Shown: positions 46,101 to 58,100 of the stretch, piece by piece
Numbering within the stretch: the stretch's first letter is position 1
How the letters are laid out: every line of letters begins with the position of its first letter
Assembly (NCBI GenBank): GCA_963920575.1
Contig: OY986970.1
Coordinates: forward strand, 25,377,869 to 25,441,868
DNA: 64,000 bases
Reading direction: 5' to 3'
Origin: Narthecium ossifragum
Lineage: Eukaryota; Streptophyta; Magnoliopsida; Dioscoreales; Nartheciaceae
The notes under the pieces: generated by a model
The model's input: only the letters and a program-made list of their open reading frames with translations
Databases searched by the model: none
Told to the model about the DNA's origin: nothing
Translations under genes and position numbers: made by a program

Positions 46101-49100
46101 AGTTTGTTGATAAGTAATTCAAATTGTTTACCCCTAGTGAAATCTAGTCTATCAAATGTTTTTACGTTCTTAAAATGATAGATGATTTTGATGGACATTT
46201 ATGAATTATAGGGCTTTGAGACTTTTACTACATTTACCCCAAAAATAAAGAATGGGGCTAAGACTTGATGATTAGTTAGCCCATGGTTTGGATATGTGTC
46301 TTGAGGTTCTCATAGGAGGTATCAAGGTGGATGCCTCAAGTTTTCTTTGTATAACAAGGTTCAAGTTAAACACATATACGTTCCTTACACCGGGGAATAA
46401 TTCTACACTAGTACTTGGGTCAGAAGATGTGCTGCTGTCTGTGATTGACCTTGAAAGGCCCAATTCTGGCTGTGTTTCTGTGGGTTTGTAAAGTTCTTGT
46501 GATAGGTTATTTTTCGGACATATTTAATGATGCTTTCAAAGGTTTATTTGCTCTAATCAGGGTCAGGAAGCCAATAGTGGTCTTAGATATGTTGATTGCA
46601 AGAAAGAGAAGTACAGGTGATTGGGTAGAGTTGCTCTTCCTACCTCCTGCTGCTTGCGTTAAGGTGATTGAGAGTTGGGAATCTCGTGCTTGAATAAGTG
46701 CACATATAGGCCTTTATTTTGCCACATTTAAGTCCATATGAATTGGTAAATTATTTTGCTTCTTGCCATTTTGGTTTGTGATCTTACAATAATTAGCTCC
46801 TTGGGGGCATGGGCAACTTCTTTTTTCTATTTTTTTTGTTGAGAAAAGTATACATACCAATCAAGTAGAGAACGTCTGTTGTGAATGGTGACTTGAAGAG
46901 CTCTGTCCTTGATTCACTTATTCAGGTCAGTGTGTCTGCTAAATGAACCGTTAGAGTCCGCGTTCAGGAGAATACTGATGATGCTTTAGAAGCTGCACAT
47001 GGTTGGTAGATTAGTGACTCAATTTTTATTGTGTAACGGGTATTAGTGAGCTTCTTATAACTATTAAAACTTTAGAATCAAGATGAAACCTGTGATACTA
47101 GCGATAGAGTATTAACTTTTTTTTGCCCCTTTTCTTTCCTATTTTCATCTTGGATCTAAAGCAAGAGGCTTGAGGATTGTTCTTGCAGCCCAGACACTGA
47201 GTAAGGAACCTGGTTGTTCCTCTCAGATTGTAGTTCACATGGTTTCGATAAACTTATGAAACTACTGTTTTCTTTGCTTGAATATCTAGTTTCTGTTTTA
47301 GTCGGATGCAAGCCATTTTCCTCTCCTAACTTTTTAGCATGGGTAGCTTGATGCCATGTGTGATTTCATGGATATTCTGTTAAAGCAATAGATGACACTG
47401 ATACGAGTCGATCCGACTCGACCAACTGGACCCGAACCAAGAAGAGGAACCAAGCTGGTTCAACCTCTTTCCTAGTTTGACTTGGAGTTCCCTAGTTCAA
47501 ACTAGAGTATTTAATTAGTATTTATCATTAGTCTTTTATTGAGTCCTAGTTGATTGTTAGGAATTAATTAAGAGTCCCTTTGAGTTAGGAAGTTGAGTTG
47601 AGTCAGAAACCTTATTACTTGCTAATCAAGGAAGGGGGTTTTCTGGTGGATTATGACTCTGTCAAGGTCTCTATAAAAGGACCTTAGTAGTTTGTATTAG
47701 GTTATAATGATGCATGAGATGAATGATTAAGAGTAATTAGTAGAATATCATAGGAGTAGAAGTAAAGTAGATTCCACCCGAAATCCACCATAGATCCATC
47801 TTCTTCCCCGTCAGTCATCTTCTCCGCAGCCGGCATCGCCTTCACCTTCAATCTCCTTCTCCCCGTCACTTTCTCTCTCCGCCACGTCAGCGACCCCACC
47901 GCCACGTCAGCGCCACGTCACCCGCTACTGTTCATCATCTCCTTCCTCTCTCTCTCCCGTGCCCTAACCCTAGCCTCACCGCCGTTCCCTCTCCGGCCAC
48001 CCCGTCGCCACCTAAACCCTCCATCGTCTTTACCTAAGCCTCACGACTCCGGCCCTATCCCTTCCATCGCCTTTCACCATCTCCGGCGCCGTCCTCGACA
48101 AGCAACCTCCGTTCTCATCTCCGGCAACCCCGCGTCCGTCCCCGATTTCACCCCTGAACCATCCTAAAACCTTCCTTGTCTCCTCACGACCCGATCCCGA
48201 CCATCCCTGACCGTTCCTGGCCCCAGCCGAACTCCCTCATCGTCCCCGACGCCGGTGAACCCAAACCCCCGCCGTCCATCTCTCAGATCCGGCCGATCCG
48301 CCACCTACCTCACCGATCCGAGCCGGTAGATCTCATCCCCACCTCCAGGCGACCCTTCCTGGAAGTATCCCGACCACCGCCGCCGTCCCTACGCCGGCGA
48401 CTTCCCAGCCCTTGGATCAACCCGGTTCAGCCACTTCAATCAGGTTCAGCCCAATCAAGGCTGGTTCAGCCAGCCAACTTGAATCAGACTCAGCCAAGTC
48501 TAATTGATTCAGCTGAGCCAGTTAATCCGGATCAAGCCCAATCTAAGCCGATCAGCTTGATCCAGATCACTTCAGACTTGACCCAGTCAAGTCCCATCCA
48601 ATCAGGCTTAGCCAGATTCGATCCAGCTTCAGCCAGATCCGATCTAGCTAGCCAAATCAGCCAATTGGACTCAAATCAAGTCCGATCAGGCCGATTCTGA
48701 TCGATTGGAGCAGTAGAGACCCATTACGAGAGGATCACGAGTAGACCGCTCGTAACAACTTGGTATCAGAGCTCCGTTCCACCGACTATGCGGTTCAGAC
48801 CCTACTGGAAACTTCGCCATCATGTACGGAGTATCCCAGGAGTGGTGGGAACATCAAATTAAGAGTCTGCAGGTCGAGGTAAATCTTGTTTCAACTTTGA
48901 TGGAACGTCAAAGCAGAAACATTGAGCAGATCTCTCGTAGGTGGTCAACTATAGCACCGAGGATAATGATTGCAGAACCTGAGCCTGAGCCAACTCAGAT
49001 TATGACTCTGGTTTTAATTTCGAGTCTGGCTGAGACACCAGCAATCAGTAAGGGAGAAGAGATCCAGAAGCTAGTCGAGGAGCAACAACCGTCCGATTCT

Positions 49101-52100
49101 CAGATCGAACCAAAGCACATGTTGTTGCAACCTCTGCCAGACCAGGGTGAACACTATCTACCACATTCTCCTGATTTTTCCGGAATTTTCCCTATTTTTC
49201 CATATTTTTCCGGAATTTCCCCTGGTTTTCTCTCCCCTCCTTGGACTCGGCCCGTCTCTGGCTCAAGCCGTGGCTCGCCAGCGGCTCATCTCCTTCCCCG
49301 CGCCCGGCTCACTCCGAGCCGACCCATCGTCGTCCCGGCTCAAAACAAGAGCCCATCGGCTCGCCCCCGAGCCGCCACCCCAACGCCGCCCGGCGACGCC
49401 GTCCTCTCCACCTATACACCGGGGAAGCATAGGCAGCCTTCCCCGAAGCCACCGTGGCCGACCACGACCACGTTCGAAGCTCGGATCGACGGAACCCAAC
49501 TCCGGCGAAAGCCCCTGTTCCGCCGTCCTTCACTCCACCATATCCAGAGGTTGATCCCAAGATCAGATCTCACGAGAAAGGTCCCAAGACCTTCCCGTAC
49601 CTATTCCCGACGAGCTCAAGCCCCGTCGCGGACTACAACACCGGCGATCACCGGCCACGAACTTCCCCGCGCCGCCACCTTCAGATCCGGCGTGTTCGAA
49701 GCCCCATCCAGCGATCAAACCGTACGGATGGCATCGCAAGGTCCGTGCGAAGCTTCCTGTGCCGTTGCCACACTCCGGCGACCTCGTTTCGCCGTTGATC
49801 CAGCTCCGGCAGCTTCTCAGCCGTCCGATCAAGACTGCAACTTGATCCAGCCGTTTGATCAGCCTGATCTTCGATCCAATGGTTCCGATCCTCGATCTGA
49901 ACCTGATCCAAGAGTCCCCAGCAATCAGGACCATCCAGATCAACCCCAAGTGATCCAGATGCATCCTCAGCCGTTGATCAAGCATTCAAAGGTTGATATG
50001 AGCCATCAAAGGAGCTACCCTCCTTATTCAGATGTCTCCTTCAATCTGATCAGATTTGATTATGATGGTAACATCGGTTTAGCTCAACTGACTCAAGTCC
50101 AGATTGACACCGGCAGAGCCAACCAAGTCAGACAGGTTTGGACCAGAGTACGACTCAGCACAGCTGAAGATTCAACTTGGTTCAACCAATTCCAAGCCCA
50201 GACTAGTGTAGCAGAAGCATGGTCCAGCCATCTTCATTTCAGATTGGACCAAAGCCAGCTTGACCCAGATTCAAGCCAAGTCCCTGCACAGTTGATCAGA
50301 CCATGGACATCAGATCCCATCCTATGGTCATGGGCAACTCTACTGATGGGACATGATGAGGATGATCCAGGAGAGCCATTGAATATCATATTCTTGGAGC
50401 TACCTGAGCCGTCAGATCGACCGCCAGATGCTCATCCATCACTGCCACTGCTACCCCTGGACCCGTCATGGGATCGACCTGGTTTCTCCCCACAGAGTCC
50501 AGAGCTACAGAAGAAAGTTGATTCGGTCTAGCCACATGGAGCCATCCTACCTGACCTGACTCTGGCCTTGAGGACAAGGCCAATTTTGAAGGAAGGGGGG
50601 GTGATACGAGTCGATCCGACTCGACCAACTGGACCCGAACCAAGAAGAGGAACCAAGCTGGTTCAACCTCTTTCCTAGTTTGACTTGGACTTCCCTAGTT
50701 CAAACTAGAGTATTTAATTAGTATTTATCATTAGTCTTTTATTGAGTCCTAGTTGATTGTTAGGAATTAATTAAGAGTCCCTTTGAGTTAGGAAGTTGAG
50801 TTGAGTCAGAAACCTTATTACTTGCTAATCAAGCAAGGGGGTTTTCTAGTGGATTAGGACTCTGTCAAGGTCTCTATAAAAGGACCTTAGTAGTTTGTAT
50901 TAGGTTATAATGATGCATGAGATGAATGATTAAGAGTAATTAGTAGAATATCATAGGAGTAAAATATCATAGGAGTAGAAGTAAAGTAGATTCCACCCGA
51001 AATCCACCATAGATCCATCTTCTTCCCCGTCGGTCATCTTCTCCACAGCCGGCATCGCCTTCACCTTCAATCTCCTTCTCCCCGTCACTTTCTCTCTCCG
51101 CCACGTCAGTGACCCCACCGCCACGTCAGCGCCACGTCACCCGCTATTGTTCATCATCTCCTTCCTCTCTCTCTCCCGTGCCCTAACCCTAGCCTCACCG
51201 CCGTTCCCTCTCCGGCCACCCCCGTCGCCACCTAAACCCTCCATCGTCTTTACCTAAGCCTCACGACTCCGGCCCTATCCCTTCCATCGCCTTTCACCAT
51301 CTCCGGCGCCGTCCCCGACAAGCAACCTCCGTTCTCATCTCCGGCAACCCCGCGTCCGTCCCCGATTTCACCCCTAAACCATCCTAAAACCTTCCTTGTC
51401 TCCTCACGACCCGATCCCGACCATCCCTGACCGTTCCTGGCCCCAGCCGAGCTCCCTCATCGTCCCCGACGCCGGTGAACCCAAACCCCCGCCGTCCATC
51501 TCTCAGATCCGGCCGATCCGCCACCTACCTCACCGATCCGAGCCGGTAGATCTCATCCCCACCTCCAGGCGACCCTTCCTGGAAGTATCCCGACCACCGC
51601 CGCCGTCCCTACGCCGGCGATCTACTCCGGCGACTTCCCAGCCCTTGGATCAACCCGGTTCAGCCACTTCAATCAGGTTCAGCCCAATCAAGGCTGGTTC
51701 AGCCAGCCAACTTGAATCAGACTCAGCCAAGTCTAATTGATTCAGCTGAGCCAGTTAATCCGGATCAAGCCCAATCTAAGCCGATCAGCTTGATCCAGAT
51801 CACTTCAGACTTGACCCAGTCAAGTCCCATCCAATCAGGCTTAGCCAGATTCGATCCAGCTTCAGCCAGATCCGATCCAGCTCAAGCCAGATCCGATCTA
51901 GCTAGCCAAATCAGCCAATTGGACTCAAATCAAGTCCGATCAGGCCGATTCTGATCGATTGGAGCAGTAGAGACCCATTACGAGAGGATCACGAGTAGAC
52001 CGCTCGTAACAGACACATAACCATGTCGTGAAGTTCTAGAATGCTTTGCGGACACTTAAGGTTATTCTCTGATGAAAGAAAAATTCTAGGACCTCTTTCC

Positions 52101-55100
52101 AAATTTGTTGGATGAGGCTTTGGTTATCTTGATGCTGGTGATGACACACACACATGTGGAGAGAAGGATAGCTCTTATTGGTTCTTTGATTTCTGGATAT
52201 TCATATTGTAGCTTCTCGATGCTGAAATTGGATTCCTTCAATTTATTTGACTATTGATTCGTTCTGACAGATTATTTGAGAGAGGCCTGTCGTTTGTCGG
52301 AAAAGATTACTCGTGCCACCTGCTATGGGATAAGTATATTGAGTTTGAGTATTCCCAAAAAGAATGGAGCCGGTTGGGTTATATTTATGTCAATACTCTG
52401 AGGTTTCCAACGAAAAAGTTACACAAATATTTCGAAAGGTATTTATGTGACATCCTTTGCAGAATCATGATGATTGTATCCAGCAACCTGGACAAGTTTT
52501 TAAAAGCTTATATTTTATTCTTTTCCTGAAGTTATTCAGGGAAGTCAACCACTATTGCTAACCAGTTTTTGTGTTCTTTCTGCTAATCTTTTTTTTGAGT
52601 TGAATTTATCTGTTTGATGTCCATACTCCATAGCATTCTTTTGTAGTGCCATATGAGCTATAAAAATAACCCAGCCTATTAGTAGCCATAGGTCTCTTGT
52701 GGTAAGAAATGGTCCATATAGTTACAAATTTCAACTGTATGAGATATCCCTTTCTTCTAGTTCTTATCTCATTGCTCAATGTAATTACAAATGGCGATGA
52801 ACTAAGCTATGCTCATCAATATTTCAGTTTCAAGAAGTTGATTGCTATTTGGGAAGAAGAGATGGGTAGCGAAATTGATACTGAGATGGATAGTTGGGAA
52901 ATTGATGTAAAGCCTTGCAAAAATGCTGAGATCTCATTATTAGTTAGATATCTTCTGGATGGACAAGATGGGCTTCCTGGTCCCAATGCTGTGAAGAAAT
53001 ATCTATTCGTCGGAGAATCGTTGTATGAATTATCTAGGTGGACAGATGAAAAGATCAGTTGCTTTGAGGCCTGTATAAGAAGGCCTTATTTTCATGTCAA
53101 GCCGCTTGATGAGAGTCAGCTTCAAAATTGGCACGAGTATCTTAACTTCATCGAGATGCAAGGAGATTTTGACTGGGTAGGCAATCTTCCACTAGCTTGC
53201 CACTAGGACAAAGTTGCTTTGGTCTTGATTTATCATCTAAACCTCTCCTTTTGCAATGACAGGCGGTAAAGCTTTATGAAAGATGTTTAATTGCTTGTGC
53301 TAATTACTCAGAGTTCTGGGTCCGTTATATTGAATTTGTGAATGCTAAGGGTGGTCGAGAGATAGCGATGAATGCAATTGATCGTGCAATGAGAGTTTTC
53401 CTGAAGGTATTGCCCAGTAAAAACCATTATTTTATAATTTAGAAGTCTTTTTTTAGTAATTTTCATTTTTCATTTTTATTCTTCTTATGACATATTTTTG
53501 TCCCTTTCAAAGTTTATTTGACGAAGTGCATGCATCTGTACAATATAAGGCTCGAGAGTCTATAATTAAAATGTTTATGTTTAACATTAATTTTAAAAGT
53601 AACATTCTAGGAACATTGTGAAGTTAAGTGAATATAGTTTATGGTTCAAAATGACAAAAAAATAAGGATAACCAAACGGAACCTTTAAAGTGTTTCGATT
53701 GTCCTTCCTTATTTTTTTTTTAAAGTTCTAAAATATCTTTGCCAGTTTAAGCATCAGGATACTTAATATGATTCTATGCTTTGTCACTCTACTATCAGAG
53801 AGTTCCAGCGTTCAACATTTACTGTGCAATGTTTAAAGAAGGAATTGGTGATGTATCTGGTGCCCGTGCTAGCTTTCATCGGGATGAGATGGATTTGACT
53901 CTCGAGTTCACTGAGAATGTCAATAGAGAAGCAAACATGGAAAAACGACTGGTACTTTAATGGCTTGATTCCTTTTGTGTAGCTAATGCGGAGGAGTTCT
54001 TTTAATAGCCATCTTCATTTTACAGGGAAACACTGAAGCTGGTTTCAGGATATATGAAAAAGCAATTGAAATAGCAAAAGAAAAGCAGAAGTCACAAATC
54101 TTACCCATCCTATATACCAATTTCGCTCGATTCACGTTTGCGGTACTATTTTGAGTCTCATACTGGGGCATTTCAGTCAACAATGTCAATATCCTGATTT
54201 TAAATGTTACGTTGTGCTTCTTATTAATTTGGGGTTTGATGTTTAAGACGTTGCGATGTTTTGGGTTTTCCCCCTTTGAAAATGGATCAGTATTCTTTGT
54301 TTCGAATATTAAGTGAGTCAACTTAGCATTATCTGTTATTTCTATTTTTGTGCGGGGTGGGTAATATATAGACTAATTAAACTGAACTGGCAGTAGCCAT
54401 ATAATTGATTCCTAAATCCTATTATGCCCAAGGGATCAAGGCTTCCTATGACTATGTTATAGATACTTGTATTTCATGAGGTCTCTTTTATGCCTATAAT
54501 CTTGCATCCTCCTATGGATAACTTTGCCTGTTCTTACTGCTTTGATTGCATACACATGATAAGTAGTCAAATACGGTGAACTCTTTCACATGCCATGTGC
54601 AACACATACTTGCCTGGGGTTGGAGGGTGGGTGGGGCTCCGCTGGTTGAAAGTGGAACTAGCTTGAAATTAATGTTGTCATCATCATTTAGACAATTGAA
54701 TCTTCGAGCTAATGAGGACAGTTAATCTAGTTGAGAATCTGCACATCAAATTCTTTTAAGACTGCTCGCTAATGCTCTGGTTGAAAGCGCGCGCACGCCA
54801 AGGCTTCATTTTCTGTGCAATACTGATGGCAAATAAGCATAATTATGACAGTAGAGAAAACAAATTGTATATGAGATTGTTACATTCTCAAGCTCTTGGC
54901 CGACCGACATGCAGTTTGGGAAGCGGTTTTGATAGTTGAAAATTGGAACAAAGAGCCAAATGTTGGTCGCATGATTTACTGTGTGGGCTGCCCAGTAAGT
55001 ATGCTGCTGGTAAGTTGGAACCTGGAACAAATATGCCAGATCTTGCTCACATCTTTTACTGTGTGTGCTGCTCAGTATGTATTTACCGGCACGATACACT

Positions 55101-58100
55101 CTATGTATCTTGGCTCAAATTACTGGCATGATACGCTTTATATTCGGAGCTCAGAATAAAAAGCAGGTTTTGTGTGAAACTCGTTCAAAACGGTTGCAAA
55201 TTGGTTCATTTTTTATCCATTGAAGATTGGTTTCACTCAAAACCCGCTATAGGCCTACGTTTGCTTGTCCCAAACCAAAAAAGAAGAAGAAGCTAATTTC
55301 GGATCTATAGCACGATGCTTGCGAAGGACGTCTCTGCCTCCGCCTTCTCCCAACTCCGCTATCTCCTTCCCGCTCCTGTGGTCCTCTCTCTTCCAGTCAT
55401 CTCCTCGTCGCCCACTCTTCATCTTCTTCATTTCTCCTGACGCCCTCCTATCCTCATCTCCTCTGTTCTATATCCCACTCTGTCACCTTCTTTCTATATT
55501 TCTTGCTCTCTTTCACCTCTACTGCATCATTGGCATGAGGGCGTGCCAACCATTGGCACGGTTTGCTGACGGCATGTGTTGTGTCGGTGGCACTGTAAAC
55601 CATAGTTGCTCTTGGAACTCAGACCAAGAATGAGAAATGGAGCATATGTCTGGTTGGAAAATGGGTTTGCTCCGTATTTTAGCAATATCTCTTTGGGTTT
55701 ACATAGCAGTACCTCTTCAAAGTGTTTGTTAATTTCATCTTTTATATGAAAGCATCAAGTTTTGTATGTGACAGGATTACTTGGATGTAACTTTGAAGAA
55801 GTATTGCATAGAAAATTGATTTTCTTTAGTTATTGAGGTATATCATTCTTTTAGGTTTTACTATTTAGTATTTTCTGAATTGTCTATACTTAATCATTTT
55901 GCAGGTAAGCGGCAGCATTGATGCTGCTAGAGAAGTCTTTGTTAAGGGTATTCAACAGTTTCCATGCAAACTGCTACTGAAGGTCCTCTATCTGTCCTGT
56001 GCAAAGTATAAATACAGCCACTTGTTTCTTGAACTTGGATTGGGTGATCAGTTTTATATATGGATTTTAATGGAGATTTGTGACCATTTTGAGAGAAGTC
56101 TAATTCGTCTGCAGATATTCTCTGTCTCTAACAGCATATAAATTTGCAAATGAGAGTGCGTTTACGTTTTACTCGAGTGAGGATCAAGTTTTTCTTTTTT
56201 CCTAAGAATATTTGACTGACTATGTTCGACACCTGATATAGCGGGAAGTAAATAGTTGAGCTTGATGAGGGTTCATTTTAACAGCTTAAGTACTCATGGT
56301 GGACAAATGATCTAATAATTTGTGTGGAATTTTGTTAATGTGCAGGGATTGATAAACTTTGTTATAATCCATGGAGGAGTAGAACAGATTCCTAAAATAG
56401 ATTCTATTATATCTGAAGTAATTACTCCATATTCAGATGTCTCTCAAGTTTTGACTGCTGCTGATCGCGAGGACATATCAAGACTCTTCTTAGAGGTTAG
56501 ATTTCACATTGCAGCCTGTTAAGTTTACTGTTTAACTATTGAGTACAGGCTTCTTCAAAATCCTTTAATGCATTCCTTGTTCCTTTTCTGGAAAGTATGT
56601 AGAGTCTAGTATATTGTCAGAAGAGAGTCTAGCATATTCTCAGAAGATTTACTTTCTGATTTTTGTGATGTGCTAAACTGCTAATTGCTGAGCAACCATT
56701 GCTAAGGCACATATGCATGAAACATTCACATAATAGACAAAACACTGTATACACAATCTGAGATGTGAAAAGTAGTGGAATGACATGCTGTTTGAAATAA
56801 TTTAGATGGCTTATAGAGAAACACAGATTGATATGAGGAATGGCTGTTAGAGTTTTAGTGCTTTTTAGATCAAAGGAAGATTTTAGGGTGGCCATTAGGA
56901 GAGACTATATGATCTTCATTTTCCTGCAATAAGATGCACATCAATAGGCGTGTTTAAACTGTATAATTAGACGTGCTGCCAGTGGATCCATTAAATTTCA
57001 CTTCAAACTGAGACAACAACTATATGATTAGACAACATAATCTGGTTCGACTTCCATTGGAAGTGGTTTAAGTTGAAAATTTGACTCAACCAAAAAAGCA
57101 AGGATTTCCTGATTCTTTCTGCGAACATTTCATTCCTGTTCCTTGTGAAATAGGTATATCTGGATGTAATCTTCATTTCCTCTTTAAAGCTTGTCCTCTT
57201 TCTTGTTTACTTGTTCTGGCTGGCATGGGCCGATAAATGTCATGCCGGTGGTTTACCGGCACCGACAATATGGTCGTAACTGGTGGATTTGTGCTTTGGT
57301 GCCGACCGGCAACATCATGTGTCGGCACAATGGTTAAATAGTCCGGCACAGAGATTTAAAATGTTATTATTTATTAGTAATATTCTATCATATTTGATAC
57401 TTGAAACCAGTTATTTTCAATTTAGATTTTTTAAACAACTCTCGATCCATCCAAAAGGGCTAAAGCACCCAATATATGTCCCGGAGGGTCGAATGCATCT
57501 GTCGGACCATTAAAATTATGTGCTAGTCCGTGCCAGCGATAGGTGTTGTGCTGGTTCTTACTCTTAATCATTCAAAGGGGCCTAAACACCCAATTCATGT
57601 ATCCCGGAGGGTCGAGTGCCTGTGTCAGACTGTTAAAAACTCTGTACTGGCCCGTGCCAGCGGCACGTGCCATGCCGGTCAGTAAGGCGCATGACACATG
57701 CTATTGGCATGGTAATCCTCAGCTTTATGGAGCAGTGTATAATGCAGTGACCTGTACTTGCATGTCCATAGGGTTAACTTACTTTCAGTTGTGGTTTTAG
57801 TTTTTCTCCCATGAGTTTGGATGCCTACTGTTGACACACATTTCTTACTAGCAGTTTGTCGACCTTCATGGAACTATTCACGACTTCCGGAAGGCATGGT
57901 GTCACCATATGAAACTATTTCCTCATGTTACAAAATCCAACACTTGTGCTGATACATTGCAATTGGATAACACAGTGGTCAAGAAAATTGAAGCAAGAAA
58001 TCTATTGTTGGTTGCTTCACCTTGTCATGCGAATGGAGTTAACAGCCATACTGACTCAGACATGGAGGAAAAGCCAATAGTTGAAACTACTTCTAATCTC

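Larger units (their letters stand above)
47399..52011 (+). mobile_element. Complete non-autonomous LTR retrotransposon, 4.6 kb, in PRP39 intron 3
   Basis: Perfect 5-bp target duplication GACAC (47394-47398 and 52012-52016). LTRs begin TGATACGAGTCGATCC and end CTCGTAACA. A tRNA-Met primer site TGGTATCAGAGC (48761-48772) follows the 5' LTR after three bases; a polypurine tract GAAGGAAGGGGGG ends at 50601. The 1.84-kb interior has one 569-codon frame but no protease, RT, RNase H or integrase, so it depends on other elements. Just before the polypurine tract a frame reads GLEDKANFEG, like the extreme C-terminus of some Ty3/Gypsy polyproteins. It is in the same orientation as PRP39. Confidence 0.95.

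Noticed and set aside
48176..48700. Gene-like frame starting MSPHDPIPTIPDRS
   Set aside because: It lies inside the 5' LTR and recurs in the 3' LTR with a frame change, so it is retrotransposon sequence.
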